Assembly (NCBI GenBank): GCA_947374105.1
Contig: CANCAO010000088.1
Coordinates: forward strand, 1-6,864
Direction of reading: 5' to 3'
DNA: 6,864 bases
Source of the DNA: Comamonadaceae bacterium
GTDB lineage: Bacteria; Pseudomonadota; Gammaproteobacteria; Burkholderiales; Burkholderiaceae_C
Below are positions 1 through 5,938 of the stretch, piece after piece. The translations under genes and the position numbers were made by a program. The notes beneath the pieces were generated by a model, which was not told the origin of the DNA, did not search any database, and worked only from the letters and a program-made list of their open reading frames with translations. How positions within the stretch are numbered: the stretch's first letter is position 1; every line of letters begins with the position of its first letter.

Positions 1-72
1 CAGGCCTACCGAGCCCAGCAGCACGCTAGCCACCAAGAAAAACACGACAAATCGAATAGCCCAGGTTCGCAC
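1..72 (-). CDS. N-terminus of a membrane-anchored protein, possibly endolytic transglycosylase MltG (partial)
   Basis: Reading leftwards from a GTG at 72-70 gives 24 open codons running off the window: a short basic start (VRTWAIR), then a continuous hydrophobic stretch (FVVFFLVASVLLGSVGL) that looks like a single signal-anchor transmembrane segment. MltG, which cleaves nascent peptidoglycan at the inner membrane, starts with exactly this layout and often lies near ygfZ in Burkholderiales, so it is the best guess from context, but no catalytic domain is in the window. The start is uncertain. The GTG has no well-placed ribosome site, whereas a GAGGAG (96-91 on the minus strand) lies about 8 bases before an in-frame CTG at 84-82. 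The gene is divergent from ygfZ, with about 42 bases between them for both promoters. Any other single-pass membrane protein would fit equally well. Confidence 0.45.
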   Translation of the reverse strand, partial: MRTWAIRFVVFFLVASVLLGSVGL

Positions 73-105
73 AGCGTCATTCAGCCCTGAGGCTCCTCAT
101 GAAAT

Positions 106-109
106 GGAG
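106..109 (+). promoter_or_regulatory. Ribosome binding site deciding the ygfZ start
   Basis: GGAG at 106-109 lies 5 bases before the ATG at 115. It overlaps the in-frame GTG at 109, which therefore cannot use it. A third in-frame ATG at 130 has no purine-rich site upstream. This favours ATG 115. Confidence 0.55.
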
Positions 110-114
110 TGGCG

Positions 115-1047
115 ATGATAATTCACCCCATGAACCACACACTCACCGGAATCGCCCTCCTGCCCCATTTGGGCCTCATTCGCGTGGCGGGCGAAGACGC
201 CACCGCCTTCTTACAAGGCCAGCTCACGCAAGACTTTGTCCTGCTCGGCTTGAGCGAAGCGCGACTCGCCGGGTTTTGCTCGGCCAAAGGGCGCATGCAG
301 GCCAGCTTTATTGGCTTCAAGCGCAACCCCACTGACATTTTGCTGGTGTGCAGCCGCGACCTGCTGGCGCAAACGCTCAAGCGCCTGTCCATGTTCGTGA
401 TGCGTGCCAAGGTCAAACTGAGCGATGCGACAGAGGAATTTTCTTTACTTGGCTTGGCTGGAGTTGCTATCAACAATATAGCTGGTCATGCACATTCTTC
501 CTGGTCTAAAGCCGATATTGGCACTCAAACCATTGTTCATCTGTACCCCGCAGACGATGTGCCTCGCGCGCTCTGGGTGGCCCCCATGGGTGAAGCGCTA
601 CCCGTTGGCGAAGCACTCAGCACAGAGGCCTGGCAATGGGGCGAGGTGCGCAGCGGCATTGCCACCGTGACGCTGCCCATCTTCGAGGCCTTTGTGCCGC
701 AAATGCTCAACTATGAATCAGTCGGTGGTGTGAACTTCAAAAAAGGCTGCTACCCCGGCCAGGAAGTGGTGGCACGCAGCCAGTTTCGCGGCACGCTCAA
801 ACGGCGCGCCTACCTCGTGCACTGCGCTACCGCTTTAAAAGCCGGTGACGAGGTGTTTGACAGCGCCGAGCCCGATCAACCTTGCGGCATCGTGACACAA
901 GCGGCGGCGGCCTCGCAGGGTGGGTTTGACGCCATCGTCTCCATGCAGACCAGCGCCGTGGATGGCCCTGGATTGCGACTCGGTCAGGCCGACGGGCCGG
1001 TGCTGGCGCTGCTGCCCTTGCCCTACGAATTGCTGGCGGACATCTGA
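115..1047 (+). CDS. ygfZ: YgfZ/GcvT-family folate-binding protein (Fe-S cluster assembly/repair)
   Basis: YgfZ is a cytoplasmic tetrahydrofolate-dependent factor, related to the glycine cleavage T protein, that helps build or repair certain Fe-S clusters. The 310-residue product carries the family signature KGCYPGQEVVAR, with K210, G211 and the key cysteine C212. The N-terminal part (HLGLIRVAGEDATAFLQGQ, about residues 18-36) is the typical first folate-binding segment. The length is near that usual for betaproteobacterial members. The start is ATG 115, chosen for its GGAG; a GTG at 109 would add two residues. Residues 117-133 are encoded by an AT-richer mini-repeat (464-513) that appears inserted in frame just after the conserved LLGLAG. 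The gene converges on the thioesterase-GNAT gene with 16 bases between stop codons. The family assignment is firm; the specific client Fe-S enzymes are unknown. Confidence 0.93.
   Translation: MIIHPMNHTLTGIALLPHLGLIRVAGEDATAFLQGQLTQDFVLLGLSEARLAGFCSAKGRMQASFIGFKRNPTDILLVCSRDLLAQTLKRLSMFVMRAKVKLSDATEEFSLLGLAGVAINNIAGHAHSSWSKADIGTQTIVHLYPADDVPRALWVAPMGEALPVGEALSTEAWQWGEVRSGIATVTLPIFEAFVPQMLNYESVGGVNFKKGCYPGQEVVARSQFRGTLKRRAYLVHCATALKAGDEVFDSAEPDQPCGIVTQAAAASQGGFDAIVSMQTSAVDGPGLRLGQADGPVLALLPLPYELLADI
464..513 (+). repeat. Palindromic mini-repeat inside ygfZ (copy 1 of 2)
   Basis: A 50-base segment that aligns without gaps to 4999-5048 in tex, with 28 of 50 bases identical by hand count. It begins with the hairpin GCTAT-(7 bases)-ATAGC (466-482) and ends with TGGTCTAAAGCC (502-513). 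It is clearly AT-richer than the surrounding ygfZ codons and reads through in frame as residues 117-133. It resembles, from memory, short dispersed repeats common in Comamonadaceae genomes; this was not searched. Confidence 0.6.
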
Positions 1048-1055
1048 GGCATCGA

Positions 1056-1070
1056 CCTGTGATTCACAGG
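1056..1070. terminator. Small palindrome between convergent genes, possible weak terminator
   Basis: CCTGTGATTCACAGG is a perfect inverted repeat, able to form a 6-bp stem with a 3-base loop, followed on the plus strand by GTTTTG. It lies 9 bases after the ygfZ stop and contains the TGA stop of the convergent gene (1064-1066). The stem is short and the T run is only four long, so a terminator role for ygfZ is plausible but weak. Confidence 0.35.
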
Positions 1071-1921
1071 GTTTTGACCATCTCAATGTGCGCGATCCCC
1101 GCCTCCTCAAACGGCTCACCTTGCGGCGTAAAACCGAGTCGGCTGTAGAAACCTTCGGCGCTGCGTTGGGCGTGCAATAGCACTTGACGATCACCGCGTT
1201 GAGCAGCGGCTTGCACCAGGGCTTGCAAGATGCTTTTGCCCAGCCCCGAGCCACGCAACACCCGGCTCACCGCCATGCGCCCGATACGGGCCGTGCCGGA
1301 CACCGCGGGCAACAAGCGCCCCGTGGCCAATGGCATACGAAGTCGGTTAATGACGACGGCATGCAAGGCGGTGTCGTCGTCAGCGTCCCACTCCATGTCC
1401 ACGGGAACCCGCTGCTCCTGCAAAAACACCTCAATGCGCACGGGCCGGGCGGCAGCGGCCACCTCGCCCCACGACCCAAGTTGCAGGCCCACCATCGCCT
1501 CGCCCGCCTCAAAACCATTGAGCACATCACGCAAAGCTTGCGGCACGGGCTTGGAGGTTTGCGTGGCCGGGTCGGCAAACACATAAATCAACTCGCAGGT
1601 CACCAGCAAGTCATGGCCCCGAAAAATGCCGCCGACAAAGCCCATGGACGAATTGCCAATGCGCGCGCACTTCAGGCCAATGTCCAACTGGTCATCAAAG
1701 CGCGCCGAGCCGTGGAACTCCAGGCTGGACTTTTTCACGTACAGGTCACCACCCAACTCGTGCATGGCCGCCTCGTACGGCAAGGCCAGCGCCCGCCAGT
1801 AGTCGGTGATGGCAGTGTCGAAGTACATCAGGTAGTGCGCAGTGAAGACAATTTTTTGCAGGTCCACCTCGGCCCAGCGCACCCGCCAGCGGTGAAAAAA
1901 TCGGAAATCATCTCGGGTCAT
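1064..1921 (-). CDS. Fused acyl-CoA thioesterase (4HBT/YbgC-FadM-like) and GNAT N-acetyltransferase
   Basis: The 285-residue product has two recognisable halves. Residues about 8-138 are a hotdog-fold 4-hydroxybenzoyl-CoA thioesterase-type domain: VRWAEVDLQKIVFTAHYLMYFD carries the motif in which the Asp (here D20) is the usual catalytic residue, followed by a pattern typical of YbgC/FadM thioesterases. Residues about 145-285 are a GNAT acetyltransferase of ElaA-like type: IEVFLQEQRVPVDMEWDADD (163-182), the acetyl-CoA pyrophosphate loop RGSGLGKS (223-230), and a C-terminal FYSRLGF (258-264) with Y259 in the position often used as general acid. Both domains use acyl-CoA thioesters, so a shared or sequential use of a CoA substrate is conceivable, but no substrate can be named. 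The ATG at 1921-1919 has no strong ribosome site. The gene is divergent from the alcohol dehydrogenase (52 bases) and convergent with ygfZ. Confidence 0.87.
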   Translation of the reverse strand: MTRDDFRFFHRWRVRWAEVDLQKIVFTAHYLMYFDTAITDYWRALALPYEAAMHELGGDLYVKKSSLEFHGSARFDDQLDIGLKCARIGNSSMGFVGGIFRGHDLLVTCELIYVFADPATQTSKPVPQALRDVLNGFEAGEAMVGLQLGSWGEVAAAARPVRIEVFLQEQRVPVDMEWDADDDTALHAVVINRLRMPLATGRLLPAVSGTARIGRMAVSRVLRGSGLGKSILQALVQAAAQRGDRQVLLHAQRSAEGFYSRLGFTPQGEPFEEAGIAHIEMVKTL

Positions 1922-1973
1922 AGTGTGCTGGGCTCGGCTAAAGTGGGGACTTCATCCTACACCGCAGGCCACC

Positions 1974-3110
1974 ATGTCCCTCATCTACTACGTGACCCAA
2001 ATCCAGTTTGAATTTGGCGCTGTGAAGCTGCTCAAGCAAGAGTGCGAACGCATCGGCATCAGTCGCCCCTTGGTCATCACAGATGCAGGCGTTAAAGCCG
2101 CAGGCGTGTTGCAAAAAGCGCTGGACGCCCTGCCCGGCCTACCCGTCACCGTATTCGACCAAACCCCCTCCAACCCGACCGAGACCGCCGTGCGTGCAGC
2201 GGCACAGATGTACAAGGCCAATGGCTGTGACGGCCTCATTGCCGTCGGCGGCGGCTCATCCATCGACTGCGCCAAAGGCGTGGCCATCGCTGCCACGCAC
2301 GAAGGCCCACTCACCACTTACGCCACGATTGAGGGCGGCTCAGCGCGCATCACCGAGCGCGTGGCCCCCATCATCGCCGTGCCCACCACCAGCGGCACGG
2401 GCAGCGAGGTGGCACGCGGGGCCATCCTCATCGTGGACGACCACCGCAAGCTCGGTTTTCACTCCTGGCACCTGGTGCCCAAAGCCGCCATTTGCGACCC
2501 CGAACTCACCCTGGGCCTGCCGCCCATGCTGACCGCTGCCACCGGCATGGACGCCATTGCCCACTGCATGGAAACCTTCATGGCCCCAGCCTTCAACCCA
2601 CCCGCCGACGGCATTGGGCTGGACGGGCTGGCGCGCGCCTGGACCCACATCGAACGTGCCACCCAAGACGGCAGCGACCGCGAAGCGCGTTTGAACCTGA
2701 TGAGCGCCTCCATGCAAGGCGCGATGGCCTTCCAAAAAGGGTTGGGCTGCGTGCACTCGCTCAGCCACAGCCTGGGCGGCGTGGACTCGCGCCTGCATCA
2801 TGGCACGCTGAACGCCATGTTTTTACCGGCGGTGGTGCGCTTCAATGCGTCAGCCGAGTCGATTCAAAAAGAAAACCGCCTGCAACGCATGGCCCACGCC
2901 ATGGGCTTGACATCCGGCAGCGACATCCCCGAAGCGATTGAAGACATGAACGCTCGTCTGGGTCTGCCCAGTGGCTTGGATGCGATGGGCGTACAAACCA
3001 GCCAGTTTGACCAGATCATTACCGGCGCGATGGCCGATCATTGCCACAAAACCAATCCGCGGATTGCCAGCGTAGAGGACTACCAGGACATGCTGCGCCA
3101 GGCGATGTAG
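1974..3110 (+). CDS. Iron-containing (type III) alcohol dehydrogenase, 4-hydroxybutyrate dehydrogenase-like
   Basis: A 378-residue NAD(P)-dependent group III alcohol dehydrogenase, the normal size for the family. Visible motifs are the nucleotide loop GGGSSID (92-98), AVPTTSGTGSEV (135-146), and the metal site: D193 and H197 in GMDAIAHCMET, H261 in GLGCVHSLSH, and H275/H276 in LHHGTLNA (H276 aligns best with the fourth ligand). From memory the whole chain closely resembles Gbd of Ralstonia eutropha, which interconverts 4-hydroxybutyrate and succinic semialdehyde; shared stretches include the YATIEGGSARIT and SMQGAMAFQKGLGCVHSLSH regions. I could not align them, so the substrate is inference and the symbol is left blank. 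The start is ATG 1974 with a weak AGG 5 bases upstream. An in-frame GTG at 1923 would add 17 unconserved residues and abut the divergent gene. No 4-hydroxybutyrate pathway partners are nearby. Confidence 0.9.
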   Translation: MSLIYYVTQIQFEFGAVKLLKQECERIGISRPLVITDAGVKAAGVLQKALDALPGLPVTVFDQTPSNPTETAVRAAAQMYKANGCDGLIAVGGGSSIDCAKGVAIAATHEGPLTTYATIEGGSARITERVAPIIAVPTTSGTGSEVARGAILIVDDHRKLGFHSWHLVPKAAICDPELTLGLPPMLTAATGMDAIAHCMETFMAPAFNPPADGIGLDGLARAWTHIERATQDGSDREARLNLMSASMQGAMAFQKGLGCVHSLSHSLGGVDSRLHHGTLNAMFLPAVVRFNASAESIQKENRLQRMAHAMGLTSGSDIPEAIEDMNARLGLPSGLDAMGVQTSQFDQIITGAMADHCHKTNPRIASVEDYQDMLRQAM

Positions 3111-3129
3111 TTGCTGATGTTTCCTCAAA

Positions 3130-3145
3130 GAACGATCTCTCGTTC
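3130..3145 (+). terminator. Possible terminator hairpin after the alcohol dehydrogenase
   Basis: GAACGA-TCTC-TCGTTC is a perfect 6-bp stem with a 4-base loop, 19 bases past the dehydrogenase stop. The bases after it (ATCTTGTCGTT) are only moderately T-rich, so intrinsic termination is uncertain. Confidence 0.35.
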
Positions 3146-3171
3146 ATCTTGTCGTTGGCCACTTCTGCGCG

Positions 3172-3262
3172 GGATCCGGTCGGCTTCGCACTCAGCTCCG
3201 CGGCTGTCCCCCGACGCCTCCTCCTTGATGCCGCTGCGCTGAGTGCGAAGCCAACCTGATCC
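3172..3262 (+). repeat. Large hairpin repeat, copy A
   Basis: The outer arms are 3172-3195 and 3239-3262, complementary at 22 of 24 positions; the innermost 14 bp (GGCTTCGCACTCAG with CTGAGTGCGAAGCC) are perfect. Inside, GCGGC (3200-3204) pairs with GCCGC (3230-3234). The remaining 25-base apex starts TGTCCCCCG and ends CCTCCTCCTTGAT. The head 3193-3242 matches copy B in inverted orientation at 45 of 50 positions with one 5-base gap, while the outer arms do not match copy B. No T run follows, so it is not a standard terminator. Confidence 0.8.
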
Positions 3263-3310
3263 TGGAGACGTGGTGGTTATTCGACCGCTGCATGCCAAAC
3301 AACGCTCGCT

Positions 3311-3404
3311 GCCCCGGCGCTTGGTGTGATCGGCGTAGCGGCATCAAGGAGGAGGCCGAAGGCCGGGGGACAGCCGCGTAGCTGTTCACACCAAGTGCCG
3401 GGGC
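3311..3404 (-). repeat. Large hairpin repeat, copy B (inverted relative to copy A)
   Basis: The outer arms are 3311-3329 and 3386-3404 (GCCCCGGCGCTTGGTGTGA on the left), complementary at 18 of 19, with the single exception a G-T. The inner GCGGC (3338-3342) pairs with GCCGC (3373-3377). The 30-base apex carries the same TGTCCCCCG and CCTCCTCCTTGAT blocks on the minus strand and an extra mini-hairpin GGCC-GAA-GGCC (3354-3364) that copy A lacks. It lies 20 bases beyond the tex stop. A five-T run on the minus strand (3413-3409) precedes the hairpin rather than following it, so it is not a canonical tex terminator. Confidence 0.8.
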
Positions 3405-3424
3405 GTACAAAAATCTGGCGTCAG

Positions 3425-5803
3425 TTATGACCGCTTGAGCTTGGCAAACGCCGACGCCATGGCGCTGGCCTGCGGCACAGGCGCTGACGGGCGAGAACGT
3501 TGTCCCTGGGTCGCGCCCTGAAACCGGTTGTCGACTGCCGCACCTTGGCGAGACACCGGTGCGTCCAGCTTCATCGTCAGCGCAATGCGCTTACGCGCCA
3601 CGTCAACCTCCACCACGCGCACCTTGACGATGTCGCCGGTTTTGACGATCTCGCGGGCGTCCGTCACAAAGCGGTTGCTGAGCTGGCTCACGTGCACCAG
3701 CCCGTCCTGGTGCACGCCCAGATCGACGAACGCGCCAAAGGCCGCCACATTGCTCACCGTGCCCTCCAGCTCCATGCCCTCACGCAAATCTTTGATGTCG
3801 TCCACGCCCTCGTTAAAGCGCGCCACTTTGAAGTCCGGGCGCGGGTCGCGATTGGGTTTTTCCAGCTCGGCCAAAATGTCCTTGACCGTGATCACGCCAA
3901 ACTGCGCGTTAGCAAACAGCTCGGGGCGCAGGGTTTTGAGCATCTCGGCGCGGCCCATCAATTCAATGGCGGGCTTGCCGGTGGTGGCCATGATCTGCGC
4001 CACCACCGGGTAGGTTTCCGGGTGCAGGCCGGTCATGTCCAGCGGATTGTCACCGCCGTTGATGCGCAAAAATCCGGCGCTTTGCTCAAAGGTCTTGGCG
4101 CCCAGGCCCGTCACCTGCAAGAGCTGCTGGCGGTTATTAAACGCCCCGTGTGCCTCTCGCCAGCGCACCACCGCCTTAGCCACACTGGCCGACAGGCCCG
4201 ACACGCGTGCCAGCAGCGGCACGCTGGCCGTGTTGAGGTCAACCCCGACACCGTTGACGCAATCCTCCACCACCGCGTCCAGAGACCGTGCCAACTCGCT
4301 CTGATTCACGTCATGCTGGTACTGCCCCACGCCGATGGATTTAGGGTCGATCTTGACCAACTCGGCCAAGGGGTCTTGCAAGCGCCGCGCAATGCTGGCC
4401 GCACCGCGCAGGCTCACGTCCACATCTGGCATTTCTTGAGAAGCAAACTCACTGGCGCTGTACACCGAAGCCCCGGCTTCACTGACGACCACGCGCTGAA
4501 TCTCAGCGCCGTCGCGCAGCTTGGCCAGTTGCTTGATCAAATCGCCCGCCAGCTTGTCCGTCTCGCGGCTGGCCGTGCCGTTGCCAATGGCGATCAGGTT
4601 CACGCCGTGTTTCTCACACAGCTTGGCCAGGGTGTGCAGCGAGCCCTCCCAGTCGCGCCGGGGCTCATGCGGGAACACGGTGGATGTGTCCACCAGCTTG
4701 CCGGTGCCATCCACCACGGCCACTTTCACACCGGTGCGGATACCGGGGTCCAGCCCCATCACCACACGTGGGCCCGCTGGCGCGGCCAGCAGCAGGTCAC
4801 GCAGGTTGTCGGCAAACACCTTGATGGCCACCTTCTCGGCGCTCTCGCGAAGGCGGCTGAACAGGTCACGCTCGGTGGACAAACTCAATTTCACGCGCCA
4901 GGCCCAGGCCACGCACTTGCGAATCAAGTCATCCCCGGCTCGACCCTGGTGGCTCCAGCGCAGGTAGAGGGCAATGCGGGATTCAGCCAGCGACACAACT
5001 GCTACCTTTTTAGTAGCTGCTTGCGCAACATTTGATTGGTCTGCAGCCACATTAAGCTCTGGAAGTACGAGCTTGGCATCCAAAATCTCCAGCCCACGAC
5101 CGCGAAACACGGCCAGTGCACGGTGCGAGGGCACGCGGCCTATGGGCTCGTCATAGTCAAAGTAATCGCGGAACTTGGCCACATCCGCGTTGTTCTCGTC
5201 TTTGCCGTCCAGCAAACGGCTCTTGAACAAGCCCTCGGCCCACAGCCATTCGCGCAGGTTTTGCACCAGCGTGGCGTCTTCGGCCCAGCGTTCGCTCAAG
5301 ATGTCGCGCACGCCGTCCAGCACGGCGGCCAGCGTGGTGAAGTCGTCGCCCGCCTCGTTCTTCTCGGTCTTGATGAAAGCCAGGGCTTCTTCAGCCGGGT
5401 TCAGCGTGGGGTTGGCAAACAGGCGGTCCGCCAAAGGCTCCAGCCCTGCCTCACGGGCGATCTGCCCTTTGGTGCGGCGCTTTTGTTTGTAGGGCAGGTA
5501 CAGGTCTTCCAGCTCCTGCTTGGTGCCCGCCGCGTTCAGGGCGGCCAGTAATGGCGGGGTCAGTTTGCCCTGCTCCTGGATGCTATTGACGATGGCCTCC
5601 CGTCGTGCATGCAATTCCCGCAGGTAGCTCAGGCGCTGCTCCAGCTCCCGCAGTTGGATGTCATCCAGCCCGCCGGTGACTTCCTTGCGGTAGCGAGCGA
5701 TAAAAGGCACGGTCGCGCCCCCGTCCAGCAGGGCCACGGCGGTCTCAACCTGTTTGACTTGAACCCGGATTTCTTGCGCGATTTGCGCGATGATGCTTTG
5801 CAT
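3425..5803 (-). CDS. tex: Tex, S1-domain RNA-binding transcription accessory protein
   Basis: Tex is a conserved cytoplasmic nucleic-acid-binding protein linked to transcription and RNA metabolism. The 792-residue product has the full family layout: a helical N-terminal region with TVPFIARYRKEVTGGLDD (about 31-48) and ELEDLYLPYKQKRRTKGQI (97-115); a YqgF/RNase H-like domain beginning at MGLDPGIRTGVKVAVVD (about 349-365); the highly conserved RRLQDPLAELVKIDPKSIG (473-491); helix-hairpin-helix segments (about 515-585); and an S1 domain (about 676-746) with AFGAFVDLGVHQDGLVH. A short Arg/Ala/Ser-rich tail ends in KLKRS. Residues 252-269 come from an inserted mini-repeat (4999-5048) at a spot where I recall most Tex proteins have a shorter linker. 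Start: ATG 5803 matches the family's usual beginning (MQSIIAQIAQEI); an in-frame GTG at 5818 would add five residues, and neither has a strong ribosome site. The SDR gene lies 135 bases upstream on the same strand. Confidence 0.96.
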   Translation of the reverse strand: MQSIIAQIAQEIRVQVKQVETAVALLDGGATVPFIARYRKEVTGGLDDIQLRELEQRLSYLRELHARREAIVNSIQEQGKLTPPLLAALNAAGTKQELEDLYLPYKQKRRTKGQIAREAGLEPLADRLFANPTLNPAEEALAFIKTEKNEAGDDFTTLAAVLDGVRDILSERWAEDATLVQNLREWLWAEGLFKSRLLDGKDENNADVAKFRDYFDYDEPIGRVPSHRALAVFRGRGLEILDAKLVLPELNVAADQSNVAQAATKKVAVVSLAESRIALYLRWSHQGRAGDDLIRKCVAWAWRVKLSLSTERDLFSRLRESAEKVAIKVFADNLRDLLLAAPAGPRVVMGLDPGIRTGVKVAVVDGTGKLVDTSTVFPHEPRRDWEGSLHTLAKLCEKHGVNLIAIGNGTASRETDKLAGDLIKQLAKLRDGAEIQRVVVSEAGASVYSASEFASQEMPDVDVSLRGAASIARRLQDPLAELVKIDPKSIGVGQYQHDVNQSELARSLDAVVEDCVNGVGVDLNTASVPLLARVSGLSASVAKAVVRWREAHGAFNNRQQLLQVTGLGAKTFEQSAGFLRINGGDNPLDMTGLHPETYPVVAQIMATTGKPAIELMGRAEMLKTLRPELFANAQFGVITVKDILAELEKPNRDPRPDFKVARFNEGVDDIKDLREGMELEGTVSNVAAFGAFVDLGVHQDGLVHVSQLSNRFVTDAREIVKTGDIVKVRVVEVDVARKRIALTMKLDAPVSRQGAAVDNRFQGATQGQRSRPSAPVPQASAMASAFAKLKRS
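4999..5048 (+). repeat. Palindromic mini-repeat inside tex (copy 2 of 2)
   Basis: This segment aligns without gaps to 464-513 in ygfZ. Its hairpin is GCTAC-(7 bases)-GTAGC (5001-5017), with the same stem and loop lengths as copy 1, and the fifth stem pair is changed on both sides (T-A in copy 1, C-G here). It continues with TGCTTGCGCA and ends TGGTCTGCAGCC (5037-5048). It lies in the same orientation on the window's plus strand as copy 1, and is therefore antisense to tex, yet it still leaves the tex frame open. Confidence 0.65.
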
Positions 5804-5905
5804 GACTCGAAGCGACACCGACTAGACATCGGTGCATAAATGGAAACGAAGTCAGCGAGTGTGCCACAGGGATTTGAATTTTCCCCAAGCGCACATCACC
5901 AGTGC

Positions 5906-5931
5906 CCAAGGCACAACACCACGGCACAAAA
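5906..5931. repeat. Two adjacent 13-base direct repeats upstream of tex
   Basis: CCAAGGCACAACA (5906-5918) is followed immediately by CCACGGCACAAAA (5919-5931), 11 of 13 identical, with a partial third unit CCAAGAG after it. They lie between the SDR stop and the tex start. I saw no convincing -35/-10 pair in this 135-base spacer, although the tex promoter would have to lie here or upstream of the SDR gene. Confidence 0.45.
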
Positions 5932-5938
5932 CCAAGAG

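Larger units (their letters stand above)
3111..3424. other. Gene-free convergent intergenic region filled by structured repeats
   Basis: This 314-base stretch lies between the stop of the alcohol dehydrogenase and the stop of tex. No reading frame in it looks like a real gene; the short open frames overlap the hairpins and resemble no family. It holds a small hairpin (3130-3145), a large hairpin repeat (3172-3262), a 48-base spacer, and a second related hairpin repeat in the opposite orientation (3311-3404). Confidence 0.8.

Noticed and set aside
1923..1973. Upstream GTG start for the alcohol dehydrogenase
   Set aside because: It would add 17 residues with no family likeness and begin within two bases of the divergent gene's start. 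ATG 1974 gives the usual N-terminus and length.
1184..2011. A 275-codon plus-strand open frame
   Set aside because: Antisense to the thioesterase-GNAT gene and overlapping the dehydrogenase start. The composition is shadow-like and it has no motif.
3172..3404. Integron attC sites or a CRISPR array
   Set aside because: No GTTRRRY/RYYYAAC core sites and no integrase are seen. There are only two copies, in inverted orientation, without regular spacers.
3172..3404. The two big hairpins as ordinary intrinsic terminators
   Set aside because: Neither is followed by a T run in the direction of the gene it would end, and the stems are far longer than needed. They may still affect transcript 3' ends, but the canonical form is absent.
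3041..3410. Short open frames over the end of the dehydrogenase and the hairpin region on both strands
   Set aside because: They read through palindromic repeat sequence, lack ribosome sites, and resemble no protein.
3500..5035. A 511-codon open frame on the plus strand
   Set aside because: It lies entirely antisense to tex, which has unmistakable family motifs. The product is His/Gln/Arg-rich with no domain, as expected from the complement of GC-rich codons.
5902..5914. GTGCC-CAA-GGCAC hairpin as an SDR terminator
   Set aside because: Only a 5-bp stem with no T run after it on the minus strand.
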